From: CAZXYF01 sp964644705
GTDB taxonomy: Bacteria; Planctomycetota; Brocadiia; SM23-32
DNA: 11,442 bases
Assembly (NCBI GenBank): GCA_964644705.1
Contig: CAZXYF010000096.1
Location: 1 to 11,442, forward strand
Direction of reading: 5' to 3'
Each line of letters starts with the position of its first letter. Within the stretch, counting starts at the first letter, position 1. Shown here in pieces: positions 6,679 to 11,442 of this stretch. The notes under the pieces are model-generated. The model saw only the letters and a list, made by a program, of their open reading frames with translations. It searched no databases and was not told the origin of the DNA. A program made the translations under genes and the position numbers.

Positions 6679-7820
6679 AATACGAACAGGACATCAGCGT
6701 CGATTTCCAGTATCCGGTCATTTTCACCCGATCGGTATTTGCCCCATCAAACCCCGTGCTGACCGACGTGCTTCCTTCCGGCACCTCGAAGATGGTGTTT
6801 TACGCCGATTCCGGACTGATTGATAAGTGGCCGGACCTGCCGGAGATGATCGAGCGATGGGCTGAAAAACACGCCGATCAAGTAGATATGCCGGCGCCAT
6901 GCCAGATCGTCCGCGGAGGGGAGGAGATCAAGAATGACCTGGACATCCTGGATACGGTTGGCCAGCTCTGTGCGGATCTCGGTCTGGATCGACACAGCTA
7001 CATCGGGATCGCGGGCGGGGGAGCGGTGCTCGATGCGGTCGGGTTTGCCGCCGCGTCGGTGCACAGGGGTATCCGCCAGGTTCGGTTTCCCACCACAACG
7101 ATGTCGCAGGGCGATTCGGGGGTGGGGGTCAAAAACGGCGTGAACCGTTTTGGAATCAAAAATTTTTATGGCACGTTCCAGCCTCCCGATGCTGTTGTCT
7201 GCGATACGGAATTTTTGCGGACCCTCTCGCGACGGGATTGGTTGAGTGGGGTGGGCGAGGCGTTCAAAGTCGCCATTACGCAGGAACGGGAGTTTTTTGA
7301 TTTCCTGAAGACGCACGCCGGGGATCTGGCCGATGGTGATGAGGAGGTCATGGAAGAGGTGGTCCAGGAAACGGCCAGATTGCATCTGGATCATATCCGC
7401 CACAGCAGGGATCCGTTTGAGCGCGGCTCGGAACGACCGCTTGATTTCGGACACTGGGTTGGTCATCGGTTGGAGGAAATCACCGATTATGAGTTACCTC
7501 ATGGCGAGGCGGTGGCCATTGGGATTGCCGTGGACGCGTGCTGTGCGACGGGCCTGGGCCTGCTGGTGCCCGACGAGAGGGATGAGATTCTGAGCGCGAT
7601 GCGGCGGTGTGGCCTGAGCGTCTGGCATGAAACCCTCACGCAAAAATCCGATGACGGACAACTGGATGTGTTGCTCGGGTTGGAACGGTTCAGGCAGCAT
7701 CTGGGAGGCCAGCTCACTCTGGTGATGCCGGACGGACTCGGCGATATGGTGCATATCAACGAACTGCCGACGTCGGTGATAACGGACGCGGTGGAGTACT
7801 TGCGGAGCGTCAGCCCATGA
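6675..7820 (+). CDS. eboD: EboD-type sugar phosphate cyclase (3-dehydroquinate synthase-like)
   Basis: A 381-residue member of the dehydroquinate-synthase fold, NAD- and metal-dependent enzymes that cyclise seven-carbon sugar phosphates. It has the nucleotide-binding GGGAVLDAVGFAAA (114-127), PTTTMSQGDSGVGVKNGVN (139-157) with Asp147 and Lys153, KNFYGTFQPP (162-171), GEAFK (194-198), and probable metal ligands Glu195, His260 and His276. The N-terminus, with SVDFQYPVIFTRSVFAPSNP, and the RPLDFGHW motif (254-261) are as I know them from EboD proteins. They differ from shikimate-pathway enzymes, which have LNxGHTFGH there. The ATG overlaps the E2 stop as ATGA with no clear ribosome binding site, so translation is probably coupled; eboE overlaps its stop the same way. 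Product unknown; an ordinary AroB is less likely. Confidence 0.82.
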   Translation: MKYEQDISVDFQYPVIFTRSVFAPSNPVLTDVLPSGTSKMVFYADSGLIDKWPDLPEMIERWAEKHADQVDMPAPCQIVRGGEEIKNDLDILDTVGQLCADLGLDRHSYIGIAGGGAVLDAVGFAAASVHRGIRQVRFPTTTMSQGDSGVGVKNGVNRFGIKNFYGTFQPPDAVVCDTEFLRTLSRRDWLSGVGEAFKVAITQEREFFDFLKTHAGDLADGDEEVMEEVVQETARLHLDHIRHSRDPFERGSERPLDFGHWVGHRLEEITDYELPHGEAVAIGIAVDACCATGLGLLVPDERDEILSAMRRCGLSVWHETLTQKSDDGQLDVLLGLERFRQHLGGQLTLVMPDGLGDMVHINELPTSVITDAVEYLRSVSP

Positions 7821-8929
7821 AGTGGAAAAATTGCCATCTGACGTATTGTCTGAACATCCACCCAGGGGAAAGCCTCGAAGGGGTGATGGAAGCGATCGAT
7901 GGACCGGTGATGGAGATAAAGAAGCGCGTTTGCCCGGATGATCCTTTCGGGCTTGGATTACGCTTGTCCGCTGTCGCGGTCCGGGAACTGGAACCAGATG
8001 TGGATGAGTTTCGCGCGGAACTGTCGGGAATGGGGATGTATGCGTTCACCATCAATGGATTCCCATACGGTCGATTTCATGGCGCACCGGTGAAGAAAGA
8101 TGTGTACGCACCCGACTGGACCCGGCCGGAACGGGTAAGGTATACGAAACGACTGATCAGGATACTTGCCGGACTTTTGCCCGACGGTGTTGCCGGATCC
8201 ATCAGCACGGTTCCGATTGGATACGGCGGCGAGATTGAGGACGCGGCAATAGACAATCTGCTTGAGGTTGCCGATTGCTGCGTTCGGATGGAGAAGGAGG
8301 TCGGGCGAGATGTGAAATTGGCGCTGGAACCGGAACCGGATTGCTTGCTGTCCACCACCGACGACGTCTTGCGGTTCTGGCCGCGTCTCCGCGAAAAAGG
8401 CACGGCGGCGCAGCTGCGTCAGCTCGGGGTCTGTGTGGACACCTGTCATGCGGCGTGTGAATTTGAGTCGCCGGCCGGGGCCATCAAGCGACTGGAGGAG
8501 GCCGGTATTCAGGTGCCGAAGATCCAGATATCAGCCGCCCCTGAGGTTCGCGAGCAGCAGAAGGCAGTCGAGACGTTAGGTGCATTTGATGAGGATGTGT
8601 ACCTCCATCAAACCCGGGTAAACGACGGAACGGGAGTCAGGCGGTATTCCGATCTGCCGGAAGCGCTCGATGATCATCCTGAGGGGGAATGGCGGGTGCA
8701 TTTTCACGTTCCGCTGCATTACGCTGACAGGCATAGGTTGAATAGCACCAGTGAGCAGCTTGATAATACATTCTGGCAGCGCGCCATTGCACCCGGTCGG
8801 CATCTGGAGATCGAAACGTATTCATTCGATGTCCTGCCCGGTGGTGGGGGAGATGTGGTGGAGTCGGTGTGCAGGGAGTTCAAATGGGTGAAGGAACGGG
8901 GTGGCTCAGATTATACTCGCGATATTTGA
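7817..8929 (+). CDS. eboE: EboE-type TIM-barrel protein (metabolite traffic)
   Basis: A 370-residue protein of the xylose-isomerase-like/AP-endonuclease-2 TIM-barrel family. The N-terminus HLTYCLNIHPGESLEGV, then FGLGLRLS, AFTINGFPYGRFHG and GSISTVPIGYG (127-137), fit EboE as I recall the family. Likely metal or substrate ligands are Glu171 and Glu173 (LEPEPDCLL), Asp208 and His211 (VCVDTCHAACEFE), Gln237, His295 and His297, and Glu331. No signal peptide or membrane segment is seen, so it should be cytoplasmic. The ATG at 7817 overlaps the eboD stop; GGAG at 7804-7807 is a fair ribosome binding site. In cyanobacteria the ebo genes are needed to move a scytonemin precursor to the periplasm, but the chemistry of EboE is not established. 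Related sugar isomerases are the alternative. Confidence 0.82.
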   Translation: MKWKNCHLTYCLNIHPGESLEGVMEAIDGPVMEIKKRVCPDDPFGLGLRLSAVAVRELEPDVDEFRAELSGMGMYAFTINGFPYGRFHGAPVKKDVYAPDWTRPERVRYTKRLIRILAGLLPDGVAGSISTVPIGYGGEIEDAAIDNLLEVADCCVRMEKEVGRDVKLALEPEPDCLLSTTDDVLRFWPRLREKGTAAQLRQLGVCVDTCHAACEFESPAGAIKRLEEAGIQVPKIQISAAPEVREQQKAVETLGAFDEDVYLHQTRVNDGTGVRRYSDLPEALDDHPEGEWRVHFHVPLHYADRHRLNSTSEQLDNTFWQRAIAPGRHLEIETYSFDVLPGGGGDVVESVCREFKWVKERGGSDYTRDI

Positions 8930-8967
8930 CGAACCGGTTGGGCGTCAACGGGGGCCGGGGTGTCCAG

Positions 8968-8998
8968 CTGACAGGAAACAAGTTTTCACACATTTAAT
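8968..8998 (+). promoter_or_regulatory. Possible weak promoter ahead of the sulfatase
   Basis: CTGACA (8968-8973) and TTTAAT (8993-8998) each match the sigma70 hexamers in five of six bases, but the 19-base spacer is long. The 86-base gap between eboE and the sulfatase holds no terminator, so read-through from the operon is equally likely. Confidence 0.2.
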
Positions 8999-9015
8999 TT
9001 TGAAGGAAAGAAATC

Positions 9016-10518
9016 ATGCCCGATACGAAACCGGACATACTGATTCATATGAGTGACCAGCAGGACGGCCGACTTCTTGGATGCGTCGGGAACGAGGACA
9101 TCAGGACCCCTAACATTGATCGGCTCGCCAGCCGGGGAACAGCCTTCAGCGCAGCCTACACCTCCTGTCCCATCTGCGTTCCCGCCCGTGCAGGTTTTCT
9201 GACGGGACAGCACCCGTCGGTGAATGACGTTTATGGCAATGACGGAGCCATTGGGGAGGATCATGCGACGTTCCTGCACAGTCTGGTGGCTCAGGGCTAC
9301 GAGACGGTGCTGGTGGGTCGGATGCACTTCGTCGGCCCCGACCAGCGGCACGGATTTACGAAGCGAATCGGCGGGGATTTCTGCCACATGTTCTGGCCCG
9401 ATTACTCCCCGGACGACGAGTGGATGCAGAGCATGGGGCCGTATCTGCACACAACCGGCAGCGCGGGCGCTCTGCGGGTGGCCGGTGGCGGCGGCGTGTC
9501 ACCCGGCCGTGAATACGATCTCCAGGTAGCTGAGTGGGCGCTGAACTATCTCTCCGAGGATCACGATCGGCCGCAGTGCGTAGTGGTGGGAACATACGGT
9601 CCGCATTTCCCGTACGTCGCGAAAAAGAATCTGTTTGAGTATTACCGGGAAAACGCCACGCTACCGGATACTTTTCAGGCGGAGGGAGAAGGACTGGATA
9701 ATCCATTTTACGGCTCGAAACAGCAATATCCGGACGCGGATGTGGCTCTGGCGGCGCAGGCTGCGTATCGGGGCTTGATTGAGGAGCAGGACGAGCTGTT
9801 TGGGCGGATAATGTCCGCGTGGGAAGAATACCGGGAGCGGTCCGGACGGCCCGGACTGACGATCTACACCTCGGATCATGGCGACACGTGCGGCGATCAC
9901 AATCTGTATGGGAAAACGACGTTCTACGAGGGATCAACCCGTATTCCGCTGATCGTCGCCGGCGACGGGTTGGACAGCGGAGAGGTCGTGGATATGCCGG
10001 TGAGTCTTCTGGACGTTGCGCCGACGGTGCTGGATATGACGGATGGGATGAGGCTGCCGACGCCCGCCGGTGAATCACTGGTGCCGATAATGACCGGCAG
10101 TGAAAATCCGACCGATCGTGCCGTAATCAGCGAGTTCATTTATAACAGTGAGGAGACCGGGCCCTGTCCGGCGCGAATGGTCCGGAAGGGGGACTGGAAG
10201 CTGATGCACTATGCCCATGGGCAGGTGGACGACATGCTCTTCAATTTGCGTGAAGATCCGGAGGAAACCCGCAATCGAAACGCGGAATGTGACATGGTTG
10301 CCGGTGAGCTGCGCAAAATTGCGCGCGCCGGTTGGGATCCGGAAGAGATGGCTCGCCGGAAGCAGGAAAAGGGCAAACATCACCGCATACTCACCGCCGC
10401 CGGTGAGCGCGTGGGCGGCCCCCCGGAGGAATGCTGGATGGAATATGCGGATCGACTGGAACTGCCGGACGCCGAAGGGTCACACATATCTCAGAAAGCA
10501 CGAGACAGGGAATATTAA
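9016..10518 (+). CDS. Sulfatase, choline-sulfatase-like, no signal peptide
   Basis: A 500-residue type I sulfatase that should hydrolyse a sulfate ester (or related ester). The maturation motif CVPARAGFLTG starts at Cys54, which must become formylglycine, with Arg58 beside it. Metal ligands come from SDQQ (Asp14) near the start and SDHGD (286-290). GRMHFVGPDQRHGF and the later GKTTFYEGSTRIPLIVAG resemble choline-sulfatase (BetC)-type enzymes. There is no hydrophobic leader, so the enzyme should be cytoplasmic, unlike most polysaccharide sulfatases. AAGGA at 9003-9007 sets the start, 86 bases after eboE. Sulfatases belong to the alkaline phosphatase superfamily, as does EboF, so this gene may take EboF's place. 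Substrate unknown; phosphonate monoester hydrolase activity is possible. No sulfatase-maturing enzyme is in the window. Confidence 0.9.
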   Translation: MPDTKPDILIHMSDQQDGRLLGCVGNEDIRTPNIDRLASRGTAFSAAYTSCPICVPARAGFLTGQHPSVNDVYGNDGAIGEDHATFLHSLVAQGYETVLVGRMHFVGPDQRHGFTKRIGGDFCHMFWPDYSPDDEWMQSMGPYLHTTGSAGALRVAGGGGVSPGREYDLQVAEWALNYLSEDHDRPQCVVVGTYGPHFPYVAKKNLFEYYRENATLPDTFQAEGEGLDNPFYGSKQQYPDADVALAAQAAYRGLIEEQDELFGRIMSAWEEYRERSGRPGLTIYTSDHGDTCGDHNLYGKTTFYEGSTRIPLIVAGDGLDSGEVVDMPVSLLDVAPTVLDMTDGMRLPTPAGESLVPIMTGSENPTDRAVISEFIYNSEETGPCPARMVRKGDWKLMHYAHGQVDDMLFNLREDPEETRNRNAECDMVAGELRKIARAGWDPEEMARRKQEKGKHHRILTAAGERVGGPPEECWMEYADRLELPDAEGSHISQKARDREY

Positions 10519-10800
10519 CTTGCGCGGAACTCGGCGCGTGGCCAACCAGAATCAGCCCTGTATTCGTGGCAGAACGGTGAAAGGACCAGTGCTGTCCAAA
10601 ACGTTCAAAAATGCGTTTTCAGGCGGGTTCTCAGGTGACTCTGAGCCGGGAATACAGTCCATCTCGCAAACCACCCCCAATTACGTTTAGCGAGGTGTAT
10701 CTAACATCTTTACCTTCGTCTTTGCCTTTATCTGCCTTTCCATCGATGCTGAGACTGTCAAGCGACAATTATTTTTGCCGGTGGCGACAATTAGAATTTC
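10519..10800. other. Intergenic stretch after the sulfatase, no gene seen
   Basis: No reading frame here is both long and family-like; a frame that enters from inside the sulfatase gene is out of phase. Small inverted repeats occur (AAAACG 10598-10603 with CGTTTT 10614-10619; GGAC 10583-10586 with GTCC 10594-10597), none followed by a T-run. From about 10696 the sequence is pyrimidine-rich on the plus strand. The right end contains the 22-bp tandem repeat listed separately. Confidence 0.4.
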
Positions 10801-10805
10801 CGGTT
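10762..10805. repeat. Imperfect 22-bp tandem repeat, two copies
   Basis: GCGACAATTA at 10762-10771 recurs exactly at 10784-10793, and the 22-bp units that follow agree at 17 of 22 positions. A period of about two helical turns is what tandem sites for a DNA-binding protein would show. The second copy runs into the hairpin at 10801. Confidence 0.5.
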
Positions 10806-10832
10806 TCACCGACGGTGAAACCGAAGGTTTTT
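10801..10832 (+). terminator. Rho-independent-like terminator
   Basis: CGGTTTCACC (10801-10810) pairs perfectly with GGTGAAACCG (10814-10823) around a three-base turn. After AAGG, five T follow at 10828-10832. It could end the sulfatase transcript about 280 bases downstream of the stop. The near-perfect dyad could also be an operator, and the T-run is short and displaced by four bases. Confidence 0.5.
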
Positions 10833-10843
10833 CTGGTTGAGAG

Positions 10844-10871
10844 TTGCATTTGATCCACGGGGTGGTAATAT
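10844..10871 (+). promoter_or_regulatory. Possible promoter for the small RNA
   Basis: TTGCAT (10844-10849) and TAATAT (10866-10871) are separated by 16 bases. Transcription would start near 10878, exactly at the 5' strand of the long stem in the small-RNA candidate. Hexamer matches are partial. Confidence 0.3.
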
Positions 10872-10972
10872 GGTTTTATCGGTCCCGAGGATAGGGCTCT
10901 GCTGGAAAGCAACCCGAGCGCGGGACTGGTAACCATGCAGATAGGCCGCCCCTTTGTGGGCGGCCTTTTTTT
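10870..10972 (+). ncRNA. Candidate small structured RNA ending in a terminator
   Basis: ATCGGTCCCG (10878-10887) pairs with CGGGACTGGT (10921-10930) over ten positions, two of them G-U. The stem can extend outward through ATGGTT (10870-10875) with AACCAT (10931-10936). Inside are GGG 10894-10896 with CCC 10913-10915, and TGCT 10900-10903 with AGCA 10908-10911, capped by a GGAA tetraloop (GNRA type). A strong terminator begins 13 bases after the main stem. No reading frame fits. It is not a tRNA, and I do not recognise tmRNA, RNase P, SRP, 6S or a known riboswitch core. If transcribed from near 10878 the RNA would be about 95 bases. It could instead be a leader for the downstream side, but no plus-strand gene follows within the window. 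Confidence 0.45.
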
Positions 10973-10995
10973 GCCGTTGAGCAATCTGCATGGTT
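10931..10995. repeat. 12-bp perfect inverted repeat flanking the terminator
   Basis: AACCATGCAGAT (10931-10942) and ATCTGCATGGTT (10984-10995) are exact reverse complements, with the terminator hairpin between them. The left arm can also pair with ATGGTT at 10870-10875, so the two pairings exclude each other. ATGGTTTTA occurs directly repeated at 10870-10878 and 10990-10998. The right arm lies close to the IS21-like element. Confidence 0.6.
10943..10972 (+). terminator. Strong rho-independent terminator
   Basis: AGGCCGCCC (10943-10951) pairs with GGGCGGCCT (10958-10966), a perfect nine-pair GC-rich stem with a six-base loop, followed by an unbroken run of seven T at 10966-10972. The run lies on the plus side only, so the terminator acts on plus-strand transcripts: the small-RNA candidate and any read-through from the sulfatase. 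Confidence 0.85.
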
Positions 10996-11021
10996 TTACT
11001 GAGCGGTAAAATTCCGGGGGT

Positions 11022-11040
11022 GTGGGGGCAGAGCCCCCAC
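11022..11040. repeat. GC-rich hairpin next to the istB stop
   Basis: GTGGGGGC (11022-11029) and GCCCCCAC (11033-11040) form a perfect eight-pair stem with an AGA loop, four bases past the istB stop on the minus strand. No immediate T-run follows in either direction, so it is at best a weak terminator or an RNA-stabilising hairpin. A second dyad, TTTTAC 10994-10999 with GTAAAA 11006-11011, lies beyond it and may belong to the element's end. Confidence 0.45.
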
Positions 11041-11044
11041 GCTG

Positions 11045-11442
11045 TTAGTCTTTTTCTTTTTTGGTGCTTTTTTCTTTTTGTGATTCTTCCAGACGGTAAC
11101 TGTCGACGTTGAGCTCCAGGATGACGCTATGGTGGACGAGTCGGTCGATCGCTGCAGCTGTGGTCATGGGATCTTTGAATATTTGTTCCCATTTGGAGAA
11201 CGGAAGATTACTGGTGATCATCACGCTTCCGTGCTCATAGCGGTGGGCCAGCAGGGCAAACAGCACTTCCATCTCCTGGCGACTCTGTTGCACATATCCC
11301 AAATCGTCGATAATAATCACATCAAAGCGGGATAGTTTTTTGAGTCGAGATTCCAGCTCCAGTTGTTGTTTGGCCGCCAGAAGCTCCTGCACGAGGTGGG
11401 AGCAGGGGCTGAAATAGACCTTCCTCCACCCGCCGGAGCTGC
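11045..11442 (-). CDS. istB: IS21-family helper ATPase IstB, partial
   Basis: The C-terminal part of an IstB/DnaC-like AAA+ ATPase, the helper of IS21-family transposases, which assists target selection. The frame is open to the window edge, so the N-terminal region with the Walker A loop lies outside; a GTG at 11392 is internal. Visible: VYFSPCSHLVQELLAAK, Walker B FDVIIIDDLGYV, the sensor-1-like region VMITSNLPFSKW, and the C-terminal DRLVHHSVILELNVDSYRLE. The last 15 residues are Lys/Glu-rich, beyond the usual IstB end. It is convergent with the operon. The istA transposase would be expected further right. No frameshift or stop is seen in the 132 visible codons, so the element may be intact. 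Confidence 0.93.
   Translation of the reverse strand, partial: SSGGWRKVYFSPCSHLVQELLAAKQQLELESRLKKLSRFDVIIIDDLGYVQQSRQEMEVLFALLAHRYEHGSVMITSNLPFSKWEQIFKDPMTTAAAIDRLVHHSVILELNVDSYRLEESQKEKSTKKEKD
11045..11442 (-). mobile_element. IS21-family insertion sequence, istB end only
   Basis: The istB homologue implies an IS21-family element entering from the right edge. Its terminal inverted repeat should lie just left of 11045, in the 10973-11044 interval, which holds several short dyads, but I cannot fix the exact end without the opposite terminus or a copy elsewhere. Confidence 0.7.

Noticed and set aside
10860..10942. Cobalamin or c-di-GMP riboswitch
   Set aside because: Fragments resemble parts of the cores (GCGCGGGACTGG), but the required conserved boxes are absent and no plus-strand gene follows.
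1..11442. CRISPR array, prophage or toxin-antitoxin system
   Set aside because: No regularly spaced direct repeats, phage structural genes or paired small genes were seen on either strand.

Overview
The window reads as a bacterial chromosome segment with one long plus-strand gene train (502-10518), flanked on the left by a structured, repeat-like non-coding block and on the right by a non-coding RNA/terminator region and the 3' part of a minus-strand IS21-family helper gene (istB). The proteins are rich in Glu and Asp, sulfatase and ebo-type genes are present, and the pyruvate dehydrogenase E1 is split into alpha and beta. This fits a PVC-type bacterium (Planctomycetota, Verrucomicrobiota or Kiritimatiellota), perhaps from a salty habitat. 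That placement is an inference from gene content; no marker gene here proves it.

Layout: 1-180, nested inverted repeats that look like an intergenic repeat unit; 182-501, leader with a good sigma70-like promoter (277-304); 502-2508 transketolase; 2556-3074 ribose-5-phosphate isomerase B; 3122-4090 and 4267-5247 pyruvate dehydrogenase E1 alpha and beta; 5311-6678 dihydrolipoyl acetyltransferase (E2) with very acidic linkers; 6675-7820 a 3-dehydroquinate-synthase-like sugar phosphate cyclase of the EboD type; 7817-8929 an EboE-type TIM-barrel protein; 9016-10518 a choline-sulfatase-like sulfatase without a signal peptide. After it come about 530 bases without a gene, holding a 22-bp tandem repeat, two terminator-like hairpins and a candidate small RNA (about 10870-10972). 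The truncated istB closes the window.

How the genes may work together: transketolase and RpiB interconvert pentose, sedoheptulose and triose phosphates, and PDH turns pyruvate into acetyl-CoA. E2, eboD and eboE overlap by four bases each (ATGA), so the two ebo genes are almost certainly co-expressed with central carbon metabolism. In other bacteria ebo genes sit in an eboA-F cluster linked to transport or processing of a secondary metabolite. Here only eboD and eboE are recognisable, and the next gene is a sulfatase, from the same alkaline-phosphatase superfamily as the usual EboF. The strongest candidate for something undescribed is this fused unit: sugar-phosphate supply plus acetyl-CoA plus a reduced ebo module plus sulfatase. 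No E3 (lipoamide dehydrogenase), eboA, eboB or eboC is in the window.
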